Shown here: in pieces, positions 32,305-44,128 of the stretch
Layout: each line of letters opens with the position of its first letter
How positions within the stretch are numbered: position 1 is the stretch's first letter
Assembly (NCBI RefSeq): GCF_021462225.1
Contig: NC_061812.1
Location: 50,895,848-50,959,847 of the forward strand
Source: Girardinichthys multiradiatus
Lineage: Eukaryota; Chordata; Actinopteri; Cyprinodontiformes; Goodeidae
Direction of reading: 5' to 3'
Length of the DNA: 64,000 nucleotides
Position numbers and translations under genes: made by a program
Notes under the pieces: model-generated
Database searches by the model: none
The model's input: only the letters and a program-made list of their open reading frames with translations
What the model was told of the DNA's origin: nothing

Positions 32305-34194
32305 TATTCTTCCCTGCAGTTCATATTTTCTGTTAACTTTAAATTAAACGATATGAATTACAGACTTCTTCTTTCAGTGTCTCCACTGATATGGAGAGAG
32401 AGTAATGCCCTCAGCAAAGCCTTCAAAGTAACTGTCAACCAGTAAAGTAAAAATTTGTTTTCAACATCAATGTTCTGAGATACAGATTAGAACAATCACA
32501 GTTGCCCAGGATTGTTACTGTTTTTAGTTGAATTCTGGACTGGCTGCTGTCATGGGCAGAGTTCTGTCCTCAGCAGCAAGAGGAGGACCCGTTTAGTGTC
32601 CGGATAAACTACATAAAGGGCACACAAAAAACAGCCTAGGTAGATAAAAACGTTCTGGGTTAGGTTACCGAGAACAAATGTTCATGAACCCAAGAAGGAA
32701 AGGCACCTAAAAGCAGTAAGTAATTGAATAAAACAACAATGAGGTTGGTCTGAAGCAGCTGGATCTCAAAACCTAAAATACTTAAATTGATCAAACCTGG
32801 ATGGAAATATTGCACACTAACATATATTCTATGAAACACATTTTCTGATTTCTGAACTTGCTTCAAATCGAATCGCATTGAAATCACAAACAAATAGAAT
32901 AAAGGTCCCACAAATCACAAATTGTGATTAAAAGAACCTGTGATAAGCAAAAATGACAATCCAGATCACATTGAACTTGTTTTCAGTGATGGAGGTTTGA
33001 AAGTGGAGCTTATAAAAGAAGAATTTTTAATAATTATTTTTTGTAAATCTCTTCCCTGATTGTTTTTTATTTATTGTGGTAATATATATATGTTAACATA
33101 GATGCATCTGGGTGAAGCTACTAGGAGTCAAGACTTGAGAAGATGCAGTAAGACTTCGGTACAGAGAACATAGGGTGCACCTTCAGAAGTCAGAGATGGC
33201 TAAAATAATTATTCTATTATCATTAATCATCAGGTTTTTCTGAAAAATGCAGAGAGATTAGTTCACTGCTTAATTAATTAGTAGTTGCAGAACACTCGCT
33301 TGTGGTGTTGATGCCCTAGAGGCCCTTGTTCTCATGAGAAACTCTGCTATCTCTGCTCTGAGCAACTGGAAACCTTAACTCCTGCCATTCATTTAGTTTA
33401 TACCTCAGAAATACTTTTACAAACTATGACGAATCCTCCTTAAAAGCCATGGGACTGACAGATATGAGATACATTTTTTTTAGCAGTAGAATGCAATGAA
33501 TACTTTTCACACACACAAGCAACAAAGGTTTCCCTAATTATCACTTAGATAATACTCCATACCATATTGACACCATGAAGAGCCCAACTTACATGGCTTA
33601 AAAGGTCTGTTGCCACCATCTCTACCTATACAAGCTGTTTTATCTCAGTGAGGTACAATGAGGGAGGGGGGGTTTACATTGTGACTGATCTGTGACATCC
33701 ACACACACACCATACACACACACACACACACACACATTGATGGCACAGCTATTGAGCCAGACAGGCACTATGACAGCTGTGTAATTATCTCATCAACACC
33801 TCTGTACTCTAACAAAGTTCTCCAGGGCTATGACCAGCGGAGATGATAAAAGCTGTCAGAGAGATAAGTAGCGCTCGATACAACACCAAACCCCTCCCCT
33901 TTCCTCTTACTTTCTCACACAGACTGGACGGCATATTGTAACCTGTCCAGTTTTTGATTTTGCATTTGCTTCAAGGCACTTACAGCAATTCCCTACTCCA
34001 ATTATGAGAGCAAGGCACCAAGCATTACTATCTAGAAAAAAGATAAAAACTCCTTCCATGTTCTAATTCAAGGCAGCAAAAAACAAAACAATAACAACAA
34101 TGCAATTGTTTGTGTGCCATCCCTTCCTTGATGTTGCAAACTGTATTGCAGATAATCACTGCTGATATTGTACATTTAAAGTTTCTTTAATGTA
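32305..34194. other. No gene seen; (CA)n microsatellite at 33700-33735
   Basis: The only clear structure is an interrupted CA run around 33697-33735. Open frames are short and without motif. Confidence 0.5.
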
Positions 34195-34375
34195 GTGTAT
34201 GCACAAGTGGTGTTTGTGGTCTATGCAACAGTGGTTTTGCAATTACAAAGCTGTTGGTTCAATTCCAGCTTTTCTCCCCTGCCACATGTCAATTCCCCCT
34301 TGGACAAAGCTCTTAGCCCCTAGCTGCCTACAGACCAGTGTGTTAGTGTATGTATGTTTTGAGTGTGGCTGTAGT
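34195..34375 (+). mobile_element. tRNA-derived SINE (fragment)
   Basis: GCTGTTGGTTCAATTCCAGC is a pol III B box, with an A-box-like GTGGTCTATGCAACAGTGG upstream. The body GCCACATGTCAATTCCCCCT and TTGGACAAAGCTCTTAGCCC matches a fish SINE I know. Pol III would transcribe an intact copy, and LINE enzymes would mobilise it. The 3' tail is not clear. Confidence 0.58.
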
Positions 34376-34474
34376 TTAAGAGGGACTTAGAACCTCTTGT
34401 GTTATCTTGTAGGTGATAGTGACTGGTTGCAGATTGTAGTGTCTCTTTGTCAACTTAAAAAAGATTTAACTGAC

Positions 34475-35515
34475 ATGACAACAGCTAGTACGAGTTATTG
34501 GAACATGTCACCAATTTGCCATGGTCTGGAAGATAACTCAGCAGATGAAAGGGAATAGGCCATTATGTTTAAGAACAACCCAGAAATCATCAAGACTTAA
34601 ACATATGAACTGAAAACTCCTGGAACACCAGACTCACTGGCCACAGAATGATGTGTTTATTAACTAAGATGGGTCTGATCAGGCAAGGAGCCCATGCTCC
34701 AAAACCAAAAACGTCTAGCTAAAAAGAAATTTGTAGCCAAATGACTTCCTAAAAAAGTTCTAAGGTCAGACCGACTGATCACAGTGACACGATCTGTACG
34801 GACATACAGCATACACTCATAAAATGTGGGCTTAATGAAAATTATGCTTGATACCTGCTAAAAGGTTATTATTTTCAAAAGGTACTTTTAATCTGACAAA
34901 CAAGCCTCATCGGAACTCATTCTAATTTATTGAATATGACTGCACACGTATGGAGGAGTCAATGTTAAAATTTCAAAGCTAAGAGCATTGTACTCTTCAG
35001 CTTGGAGTTGTTAGCATCATGCTGAGGGTTGGTGTTGTGACCATGGATACTGGTGCTCTACACAAAGTACTAATAATGATTAAGAAAGACTATCTGCAAA
35101 TTCTTCAAATTCATGGCTATACAGTTAAACCTTGGACACTACTGGGTTTTTCAACAGAACCAAGGTTCCAAACAAAGTTAGTTTGAAATGGATTATGCAG
35201 GCTTACATTAGGCTTATTGAATGGCCTTCCTGAAGGCAAATTTTAAGATTATGCTTAATAGTTGGATCTATGCAAGGAAGCCAAGCAATTTAAATGAATT
35301 CTACCAATTTTATTAGATGAATGGTCAAAAATCCACCAAGGAGTATGTCAAGGGCTTACTGATGGCTCTAAAAGGTGTAAATCAGTTGCAAATTGCCAGT
35401 TGCATTCATCAAAGTATCTGTGTTGATGTATGCATATATTTTAGCCTGTCTAATGTAGACCCTGTAGAACCCTATAACAGCTCACAGAAGAACGTATTCA
35501 ATTTGCCTAATTCTG
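34475..35515 (+). mobile_element. Strongly decayed Tc1/mariner-like element
   Basis: Scattered pieces look like a known fish Tc1-type element: AACTCCTGGAACACCAGACT with CACTGGCCACAGAATGATGT, then a CATCATGCTGAGGGTTGGTG piece at about 35015, and ATGAATGGTCAAAAATCCAC near 35320. The frame at 35317-35430 (MNGQKSTKEYVKGLLMALKG) would be the C-terminal part. Inverted repeats are not found. The assignment is from memory and weak. Confidence 0.35.
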
Positions 35516-35519
35516 CTCA

Positions 35520-35592
35520 GCCAGATAGGCACCAGCTCCCCCGCGACCCACTATGGAATAAGCGGTAGAAAATGACTGACTGACTGACTGAC
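35520..35592 (+). mobile_element. LINE-type 3' tail with (TGAC)n
   Basis: ATAGGCACCAGCTCCCCCGC, then GACCCACTATGGAATAAGCG, then (TGAC)5 at 35573-35592. The same end occurs at 57870-57928. A short-unit repeat at the 3' end is typical of RTE-clade LINE copies. It is strongly 5' truncated. Confidence 0.52.
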
Positions 35593-36237
35593 AACTAGGA
35601 GAAGGGGAAGACATTTTAGAAATTGCAATACCAACTTAAAACAACACTTGAGTGCTTTGATGAGAAATTGCACTTTATAGTTTTTAACGAGAGGCTTTTA
35701 ACCCAAAGAAGATGGTTTGGTTGAGGTACATTTCAAAGTCTACCTGCGCCTGACTGCACAGCAGGGACTGCCTTATCTACGGAAACGCAGCAGGACACAA
35801 CAACATAAATTATAGCACACAGACAGTGTATCTCTGGTTAAAGGATCATTTCACTGTCATGTCTTTGCATGTACACTGCATTTAGTTTTTTTTTCTTCCT
35901 GTAAACTTGTTATCGAACAGTTTGTGCTTTTTTCTGCTTGAGTTTACGGTGTAAATCAATTTATGATGGAGAAAGCACAAAGATTGGACAGGAGTAAGAG
36001 TAAGAATACGAGTAAGAACATAACTTAATCAAGGCATTCTGCACTCAAATATTTATTCTACTGTGAATCAAATTTCTACATTTAATATTATCACTGCTGA
36101 GTCAACATCCACATAGACACAAGTTACTGCTCGGCTCTGTTTTGTTTAGTGAATCAATGTTCTAAAGTGTGCATCTAGCATGTACATCAGTGACAAAGCT
36201 CTTTGTAAATTTATGTACTATTTAAGTGATCAGTGAG

Positions 36238-36472
36238 CAAAAGGAGGGGTACACCCAAGACAGGATGCCAGGCTATAACAGGACAGATCCGCACACGCTG
36301 TTACCTATAGTCACTTCAGAGTAAATGAGGAGGAAGCCTAGGAGTACCTGATAAGAACCCAGTTACCCACAGGGGGAACATGCAAACTCTATGCCGAAAC
36401 ACTCTAGGCCATGACTTGAACTGAGGATCCTCTTGTTGTAAGGCAACAGTGCTACCATGCAGCCCAAAGTAT
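36238..36472 (-). mobile_element. Common fish retroelement fragment
   Basis: On the reverse strand the piece starts with GGGCTGCATGGTAGCACTGT and runs through AGAGTTTGCATGTTCCCCC and CTATAGGTAACAGCGTGTG to CATCCTGTCTTGGGTGTACC. This is the body of a very common fish repeat whose last part is the tail at 57803-57928. It lacks the final GACCC part here. Confidence 0.52.
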
Positions 36473-36539
36473 TCAAATCAAATAAACTAAAATGCTACAA
36501 ACATTTTCAGTATCTTCCCAAACAAGTTTCTTGAGTCCA

Positions 36540-38050
36540 GACAAGGTATAGTGCTATGTAAAAGTATCTGCCCTCTACAAATTCTGTTTTAGCTGTTTTG
36601 ACCCACTTTGTCATGTGTTGTGGTGGAGTGGGACCCAACCACAGTAAAGAGATTGTGATACTATTGAATCAAAGACTAAAGACAAACAAAAAAAAAGAAT
36701 CTAAGAGTAGAACACAACACAACAAAGGCTCAACAAAAGAGTGAACCAAGAAGACCATGCATGACAAAACCAAATACAGGAGTAAGGTAACAAAAAGCAA
36801 AATCCTTTGCTAGCAAAGATAACTTGAATAAACACAAACACAATTTTTAAATGATGATTGAATTTATTAAGGGAAAAACTATTCAAATAACTATTATGAA
36901 CTAACTGTGATAAACCAGATATTTTGGTAAAATTTTGCTAGTTACTCCCAGGCCTGATTACTGCGTGGCCTTTAAAATCCAGAAATTACTTAAACAGAAC
37001 CTGTCTGACATGAAGTATTCAATGATATTTCAAAAAGAAACATCATGACCCAATATAAAGAAATTCACAAACAGATGAGACAGAAATTCATTGATATCTG
37101 TTGGTCTAGAAAGGGTTACAAGACTTTGGGACTCCATTTAACTACAACAACAATTGAAACATTTCAATAATACTGAAGCTTCTCCCAGGTGGTCGGCTTA
37201 TGAAAAATCTCCAAAAGTGTACCAAAGACAAATCCAGGCAGGTTGAAAAGAACAACATGTAGAGCACTGTAGGCCTCACCTGCCTTAGTTAAGGTTATGT
37301 GTTCATGGTTCAAAAATAGAAAAGTGACCGGGAACATCCATGGCAGGATTTCAAGGCTAAATTAACAATAACTGACGACACAAACCTGGAACTTTGGAAA
37401 GTGTGTATTTTATTATATCTGGTGTAAACTAACACAACACAAAGATAATCATTCTGACAACCATGGTGGTGATAGTGTGACAACTTGTTGTAAATGATCT
37501 AACCTTGAATTCTACTTTCTAGCAGAAAATCCTAAAATAGAATCTTAAGGTAAGGTGCAGTTTAGTTATGTAGCAGGAGATAGATCCAAAACATCCTAGC
37601 ATGTTAAAACATAATGAAGTTTTGGATTGGCCTACTCTGAACTTACATTTCATTGAGATGATGTGGCATAACATTAAAGTGGCAATTTATCCCAAACCCC
37701 ATCAAATGTGACTAAATTATGGAAAGAAGAATGGGACAAATGTCCTCTACAGCAATGTCAAAGACTCATTGGCTGTTATTGCAAATGCTTGATTGGAATT
37801 GTTGCCACCAAGGTTGGTAAAACCTCTTATGAGGTTTAGAGAGAAATTACTTTTACACAAGCTTGGTTTGAAAAGCTTTATTCTCTTTGTTCATGAAATC
37901 ACCATTTGAAAAATGTATCTTGGCTTTAATCAGATTATCCTCATCTGATATTACAATTAGTTTTAAGATCTTAAAGATTTATGCACAACAAAAATGTAAA
38001 ACAAAAAAAATTTATGAGGGGGCAAATAATTATAAGCACTCTAGGCAAAA
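36540..38050 (+). pseudogene. Tc1-like element, full span but decayed
   Basis: The left end (AGTGCTATGTAAAAGTATCT, then GCCCTCTACAAATTCTG) and right end (GAGGGGGCAAATAATTATAA) are decayed inverted repeats of a fish Tc1 family. Transposase traces in order: KEIHKQMRQKFIDIC and RKGYKTLGLHL (N-terminal helix-turn-helix, 37055-37150), AGGCCTCACCTGCCTTAGTT (linker), CATGGTGGTGATAGTGTGAC (KYGGGSVM region, 37465), VLDWPTLNLHFIEMMWHNIK near 37620-37675 (last catalytic region, with the acid partly changed) and LIGCYCKCLIGIVA. About 170 bp at 36620-36790 looks foreign. It cannot encode a working enzyme. Confidence 0.7.
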
Positions 38051-39189
38051 CGGTCCAGAGTATATGGAGCTACAAATGCAAAGTTTCTGTCACGTTTAGC
38101 CTTCAGTTTTGATTCAGGGACATATAAGAGCCTCCAGGTGCTTACAGAGTTTCAGAAACAAATTAAAGTGCCTCATCAAGCATAGCAATAAAAGTTCAGA
38201 CCAGAACCATAAAACTCATGTTTAATGCATAGGCAGCCAATCAATTGAAGATATTTAACAGGCTTGTACAGGCCTATAACTACTGAAAGCTGATCAATAC
38301 AAACTAGTCTTTATCAGTATAGACCAAATCATAGTACTTTTCTCAATAGCAGAGGCCACAACTTAGGTCAGCATGCAGCTGACCTCAGATAATAATTATT
38401 TCTTAATTATTCAGAGAAACATGAACTAGCTCAGATTCATGTACCACTTCTTCACAAGATGGTTTCTACATTAACTTGTTAAATTGTGTTGGATGACTTA
38501 GGATTTTTGTTGGAATATCAATTATGTCATGTCATAGTATTTGCCTGATCCCTACCAACTTATTAACTTATCTGTTTGATTCTTCTCTGCTCAGTGTTCA
38601 TACAGACTGTAAAATAAAGTTGCGCTCAATCAATTTTGTTTCTGTTTCTGTTGTCAGATTACAAAAAACATCTAATATTTAAACTGTAACAAGATCTATT
38701 GAGGGTACATTGTGTTGACTTTCAAAGTACTACAAGCTATTACAAAAAACAAAAAATTATAAGCACTGAGATATCTATATTTTTATAACTTTTAAATCAT
38801 ATTAGGACAATTTCCGGATTGATTCGCTCTAACCGATAACAAACTTGTCAGAAATATTCTTTAGTGTCAAAGTTGTTACTGAAAGAAGACTCAAAGTTAT
38901 CTGTTTTTGGTAGAAGAAAAGAGATGTAAGAAGCTATTTAAAAGGAGACTTTATTTTCTACATGTCAAGACATCTGCAGTTCATTCAGGCTGTGAGACAG
39001 AGCTGGACCTAAATCAGACAACAAGAAGGCTGAACGGAGTCCAGTAAAGTTGCTACTTTTAATTCTTGTGAGATTTAAATCTCTTTCATGAAATATGCTG
39101 AATTTGAAAATATCAGCAGTTTTGAAAATCTGTCTTTAAAGAACATAACAGCAGATGGTAACAGCAATATTTACTAATATATTTTAGTT
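38051..39189. other. No recognisable gene or element
   Basis: AT-rich, with stops in every frame. I see no inverted or tandem structure. Confidence 0.5.
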
Positions 39190-39515
39190 CTCCCAAAGAC
39201 TGTGATTCTGCCATGCCTTTCAAGGAACAGAGGCCAACAGTAGGGTCTTCTTTCCTGGTCATTATAAACAGTAATCTGTCTTCAGGAGTGGTCCCAGCAG
39301 CTTTTAACGATGCAGTAATCCAGCCTCTGCTGAAAAAATCTGGTTTGGATGCTGCAGTTCTTAGTAGTTTTAGACCGATTTATATTAAAGATTCTGGAGA
39401 AGATTTTGTATACCCAGTTAATGGCATTTCTTTTAATTAATAATATTCTCTAAATCTTTTAGTCCGTATTTAAATCTTTACACTGGGCATGGGGCTGGTG
39501 ATGTAGGGGTTAGGC

Positions 39516-40199
39516 CAGGGGTGGGCAAACTACGGCCCCTGGGCCGTATGCGGCCCATAAAGCTTTCCAATCCGGCCCCCAAATTAGAATAATTCGTTAA
39601 TGTTAATTAATTGTTAATGTTTTATTTTCCCTGCAATTCTGGCGTTCTCGATACCTGGCAGACTCTGATACACTGACCTTTGTTGAGGTGTGCTGTCTTA
39701 TGCTGCATTCAAGTGGTGTCTGAGGATCCGTCTGGCTGAGTTGTTTTTCCCAGTGGGAAAGTGATTTTTCCGATCATTCCGACACCCTATGAATGCATTA
39801 TTATCTTACTCAGCAATTTCCCTCTTTGACATCTCAACCCTTCTGTAGCTAATGATGAGCGGTGCTAAAAAAAGAAAAGTGGACAGAGAATGTTGTGTGT
39901 TTAATAAGGAGTGGACAACTAAATATTTATTTACCGAACACCGATCAACTGCTGTATGCCTGATATGCAAAGAGACTGTAGCGGTTTTTAAAGAGTATAA
40001 TATCAGCCGTCACTTTACTACAAAACATGCCAACTATGCTGGCAAGCAGTCAGAGAAAGAGTGGGAAGCTACTGTTCAGAGGTTGGTAGCTAATTTATGA
40101 ATTACCAAAACACTCTATCCATCTGCTCCGGGTCCGGCCCTTCTGTCAAATTTTAGAACACTCTGTGGCCCACAAGTCAAAAGGTTTGTCCCCCCCCTG
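39516..40199 (+). mobile_element. hAT element with perfect 8-bp target duplication
   Basis: It starts CAGGGGTGGGCAAACTACGG and ends GGTTTGTCCCCCCCCTG, inverted to each other. GGTTAGGC lies directly on both sides (39508-39515 and 40200-40207), the 8-bp duplication typical of hAT. At 684 bp it is an internally deleted copy. It keeps only the N-terminal part of a transposase (39852-40100). It inserted in the SINE at 39484-40380, so it is younger. Confidence 0.9.
39852..40100 (+). pseudogene. hAT transposase N-terminus with BED-like zinc finger
   Basis: The 82-codon frame begins MMSGAKKRKVDRECCVFNKE and contains CLICKETVAVFKEYNISRHF followed by TTKHANY, a C2H2 BED-type finger (two cysteines about residues 35-38, two histidines about 54-59). 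This start resembles hAT-Charlie transposases and the vertebrate domesticated genes derived from them. The frame stops at 40100, and the catalytic domain is deleted. The finger could still bind DNA if made, but no evidence of that is seen. Confidence 0.65.
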
Positions 40200-41335
40200 G
40201 GTTAGGCGCATGACCATGTGTGGAGGTTATGGTCCTCGATGTGGCTGTCCTGTCTTGTCCTTGAGTCCCAGGCCTGGGGATCTTTGCCAAATGTCTCCCC
40301 CTCTCTTTGCCCTCTTTCCTGTCTGCCTACTGTCAGAAAAAACGAAAAAAAAAAAAAAAGGCCTCTAGTGCCAAAAAAAATTAAATCTTTATACAGCACA
40401 CACCTTTAAAGGTTTTTTTTAACAACATCTTTTTAGCTACTGATTTTGGTAACTGGGTTGTGCTCCTGGATTTAACTGCACGTTTGGTAGGATGGACCAT
40501 AGAATTTTACTATCCCGCATGGAGTAGTGGGTGGGCAACCAAGGAACAGGACTGGACTAGTTTGGGTCTTACCTGACAGATCGAATTTTATGTGTCAGTG
40601 TCCTCCACTGCGTCTCCTTCATTGAGAATTCCTCATGGTTCTGTTTTAGGACCCCTTCTTTTTACCATTTATCTGCTCCCACATATATCCATTGTTCAAA
40701 AGCATAGTGTCTCTTTTTATTTTTATGCAGAAGATTGCCAAATCAAAGGTTGACAAAAACTCTGTTGGAAACCTTTGTAATTGTTTAATCAATTTGAAGC
40801 AGTGTATGACTTTACATTTTTAAAATTTTACTGAAAAAAAGACTGAGGTAATTGTATACGGTGGCACATCAGAGGGCCTGCATTTTGGCCTCGGGTATTT
40901 TGGTCAGTTTCTGAAGCTGACAGCAATAGCTCTTGGTTTTAAAATAAATTATTGGCTTATAATTGACAGCCAAATCAAGGCTGTCATCAAGTCCAGCTTC
41001 ATTCAGTTTCAGCAGCTGCCCAAGATAAAGCCCATGCTCATGAAAAACCACTTCAGGACACCAATCCATGCCTTTGTGACCACACAGCTGGATTACTGTA
41101 AGACATTTTAGTTTGGTGTCAGCGGGTCTTTAATCACACATTAGCAGATGTGCAAAATGCAGCTACACTCCTTTTAACTAACACACACAAGTTTAAGCAC
41201 ATTTCACTGATTTTGAATTCACTTCGCTGGCTGTTCATCCATTATTGGATCCATTTTAAGAGTCTTTTATTTGTTTTTAGGTCTTTTAATGGCATTGCTC
41301 CACTCTACATCTCTGGGCTTTTAAAGTCCTACTCT

Positions 41336-41644
41336 AGTGGCGACGGTGGAAGGATATCGTCCTGTAATGGGTGGGTTGCCAGTTCAACACCCCTGCTCTG
41401 TCCGTCTCAGTCGTTGTGTCCTGGGGCAAGACACTTCACCTGCCTTGCCAGCTGATGGTGGTCAGAGGACGCAATGGTGTGGATTGTATGGCAGCCTCAG
41501 TTCTGTCAGTGTGCCCCAGGGCAGTCTACTATTGTCAGTGTATGAATGTGTGTATGCATAGATGGATGACTGATTGCAGTGTAAAGCGCTGTGAAGTCCT
41601 TGGACTTGATAAAGCGTTATACAAGTGCAGGTTATTTACCATTC
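41336..41644 (+). mobile_element. tRNA-derived SINE, fuller copy
   Basis: A-box-like AGTGGCGACGGTGG is followed by a B box in GTTGCCAGTTCAACACCCC. The conserved body has CGTTGTGTCCTGGGGCAAGA and ATGAATGTGTGTATGCATAG. The end, AAAGCGTTATACAAGTGCAG then TTATTTACCATT, is the usual 3' end of this fish SINE. Inserted in the L2 LINE between KSYS and LARGDRALSVASPK codons. Confidence 0.65.
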
Positions 41645-41820
41645 ACTGGCCAGAGGGGACCGGGCCCTCTCTGTAGCCAGCCCTAAACTCTGGAATGATC
41701 TGCCGCTGTATAATAGGCAGGCATCCTCCCTGGCCATTTTTAAATGTCTTTTAAAAACACGTCTTTTCTCTCTGGCTTTTAATACTTAGTGGGGTGTTGG
41801 TTTTATGTTGAACTTAAGTT

Positions 41821-41978
41821 ATTTTTTACAATCGGTGACAGTGGGTCCTCTGAACCACCCTAAGCAGACAAGGTGGGTGAAGTGTCTTTCCCAAGGACAC
41901 AATGACTGATGGACAGAGCGGGGGGTTCGAACCGGCAACCCCACCAGTTACAAGATGAACCAGTCGCCGCCAAACTCA
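41821..41978 (-). mobile_element. SINE fragment, same family
   Basis: GTGTCTTTCCCAAGGACACA and GGGTTCGAACCGGCAACCCC are the complement of the body and B box of the SINE at 41336-41644. The 3' part is missing. Confidence 0.6.
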
Positions 41979-42518
41979 TATTAACCCACCACCTCTCCTG
42001 TGACATTATTCCAAGAATTTTTATTCATCAAGAAAAACATACTTAATTTCATAATAAAATTTGTAGTTGAAAGCAAAAGGAAAAAACTGAGGAGAAAAAC
42101 AAAACTAACAAAAAATGAAGTGCATTTTATAAACCCACGCGACTATCATCATAAGACAATAATACAATGTGCAGTTATATAAAAAGTAATAAATGGTGGT
42201 AATGATAGTATTATTATTATTTTCATTGGTAACTATCTTTTTATACTGAGTTTTAAACCAGTTCATGTGTGAGCATTGCTTAAGCTCCATGTTCAGCATG
42301 CTTTGGAACAGACTGAACTAATTTTGATTATATGTAGTGGTAGCAGTTTAGTTTGATTCAGGTAGTGAGCCTTGTTAATCACTCCTAATGCACCTAAACA
42401 GGTGCTTTTATGTAAAGTTACTGTTGATTATACATTGCTGAGATAATTTTTTCTTCAATTATTCTTTGTTTAACGTGGATATTTTTTCTCCCCTGTGTCC
42501 CTGTGTGTGTGTGTGCAG

Positions 42519-42766
42519 TGCTGTGTGAACAAATTTTTTTGAGAGAGGAGCAGAGTTTTTTGTTGAATATGAGAGACAATACTCACAGCACTGTAAAAAA
42601 ATGCACATGCACAAATGAAAACCTGAAATGTTCTTGTTGTGCATATAAGGATGACAACAAGAATCAAATTCCAACTGGAAACTTGCCAGCAGCCCCAGAA
42701 GAATGTATGGGTCCACCTGTAACTCCTCAGATGAAGAGGACTCGACTCCATTTAGAGGAACAGTGA
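42519..42766 (+). CDS. Candidate terminal exon or unknown element frame
   Basis: A long pyrimidine-rich stretch (TTTTTTCTCCCCTGTGTCCC, then GT repeats) ends in TGCAG at 42518. The open frame then runs to TGA at 42764-42766. The peptide has a cysteine cluster, KKCTCTNENLKCSCC, and ends VTPQMKRTRLHLEEQ. I do not recognise it. It may be a host exon, a captured piece of a gene, or chance; the GT repeats could also fake the acceptor. Confidence 0.28.
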
Positions 42767-43251
42767 GAAACAGAGGTAGCCACAGTAGCAACTGGGGAGA
42801 AATATCAATTCAAGATGAAGAGAAATAGCATGATGTCTTTTCTATACATAAAGCACTACAGGGAATAGAGCTTTTAATTTTGTTCATGCATGCTGTGTTT
42901 TAATCATGTTGCCAGTGAATTTGGATATAGAACAGAATTTATCTTAGTGTCACCTTTCATTAGAACCCTCACTGATAACTGTATGTTGGATCTTTCTGCA
43001 GTTATAATCTTTTGATATGGGACTGTCCAGGTTTTACCCAAAGTGTCCATTTGGAATCTCCAAATATTTTGGAACCTGCCTGGACACATCCACTGAAAAA
43101 CAGTGTTTACAGTGTTTTGCTGTTTTTATCAAAAAGGAACTGGCAATAGGTAAGACTTGATTCTATAGCCTCATTTTATTCTACCTCTCAATGTTTGCAG
43201 GTGCTGCTACATGAAGACATTAATCTAAAAAAAATCCATGCAAAGAAAATC

Positions 43252-43962
43252 TGTTGGGATCTGGGAGACTTTCTTTCCTCTTTTGGCTGCTGCTTCCTTA
43301 TTTCTCCCCTAGGTGGCATCTGAACATGGTGGCTGGGTGCTGCGACAGGTTTTACACATCAAGCTTCATTAAGAGAGGATTAAGAGGACTCTGCTGCCAG
43401 CACTTCGATGCCTGAGTGTTAACCAACTGTGGTAAAGCTCTAGCCCCTCTGATGTTCCTGATTCCTTGTTCAAGAAAGATTATCTCACCTTGTGTGTGTT
43501 CTTCCTCAGGTTGCCCATGTTCTGGATCCCATTCCAGCTCGTTTCCTGGTTCCTGAGCTTAGCTGCATGACTTCAAGTTATCTCCTTTGGACTGAAGTTT
43601 CCAACTGGCAGTGGTCTGACTCCTCCTTCCTCTGACTCTCCTATGAACGAACCCTGCTCACCCTCCACCGTGTTCACCTTCCAAGCTGCTCTGCAAAAAC
43701 CCATCATGCTGTGCAAAGCTCATCTTCTTCCTGGATCAAACCCACCTCCCGAGAAGCAGTGACACATCACGGACTCTCAGACTCCAGTCATTCCTCCCTG
43801 GCAGTTCATCATCTCATCTCCAGTTCATCATCTCATTCCTCTGCTCCTGGACCCGAATTCCTGACTTTTATTATAAGATCAGTACAATAAACATTTTAAA
43901 CTTTTTCCTGTCACCTGAGTGTGTTCTGCATTTGCGTCAAATCAGTGGCAAAAACAATGACA
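43252..43962 (+). mobile_element. LTR-like block of about 710 bp
   Basis: It starts TGTTGGGATCTGGGAG and ends GGCAAAAACAATGACA, a TG...CA pair. The middle is rich in short pyrimidine runs, and AATAAACATTTTAAAC near 43887 is the polyadenylation signal. CTGCCAGCACTTCGATGCCT, then GAGTGTTAACCAACTGTGG, at about 43395 is shared with the edge block at 63795. A 19-bp tandem copy (CAGTTCATCATCTCAT) sits near 43803-43835. Flanks show no clean duplication. Probably a solo LTR. Confidence 0.52.
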
Positions 43963-43994
43963 AAAACATAATTCTGTGTGCCATACAATTGAAG

Positions 43995-44128
43995 CCACCG
44001 GGCCCTTTGACCACCATCAGTGATGGTGGGTGTCTTGCCCAAGGACACAACGACTGAGATGGGTTCATACTGGCAACCCACCTGTTGCAGGACAAACCCC
44101 TACCACCTGAGCCACCATCACCCCTTAA
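43995..44128 (-). mobile_element. SINE fragment
   Basis: GTGTCTTGCCCAAGGACACA and the complement of a decayed B box (CATACTGGCAACCCACCTGT) mark this as the same SINE family as 41336-41644. Confidence 0.58.

Larger units (their letters stand above)
39484..40380 (+). mobile_element. tRNA-derived SINE interrupted by a hAT element
   Basis: The SINE body is 39484-39515 plus 40208-40380 and ends GGCCTCTAGTGCCAAAAAAA. The A box lies in GGTGATGTAGGGGTTAGGC, next to the insertion. A weak B box is TTGAGTCCCAGGC. It is bounded by TTAAATCTTTACAC (39470-39483) and TTAAATCTTTATAC (40381-40394), a 14-bp target duplication with one difference, which proves insertion into the surrounding LINE. Confidence 0.78.
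39190..41810 (+). pseudogene. L2-type LINE reverse transcriptase, decayed, host to nested insertions
   Basis: The RT start is at 39245-39420 (SSFLVIINSNLSSGVVPAAF, then VIQPLLKKSGLDAAVLSSFR). After the nested SINE/hAT the frame resumes at 40440 with ATDFGNWVVLLDLTA-like codons (motif A region), GSVLGPLLFTIYLLP near 40640 (motif B), FYFYAEDCQI near 40720, a changed YADD box, and the thumb. The C-terminus follows (LNSLRWLFIHYWIHFKSLLF near 41215), is broken by a second SINE (41336-41644), and ends with PKLWNDLPLYNRQASS and KTRLFSLAFNT. Many stops. Confidence 0.77.

Noticed and set aside
34195..34375. Functional tRNA gene
   Set aside because: The B box is recognisable, but acceptor and anticodon arms cannot pair, and the body downstream is that of a SINE.
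41821..41978. Independent new repeat
   Set aside because: It is the complement of part of the SINE at 41336-41644.
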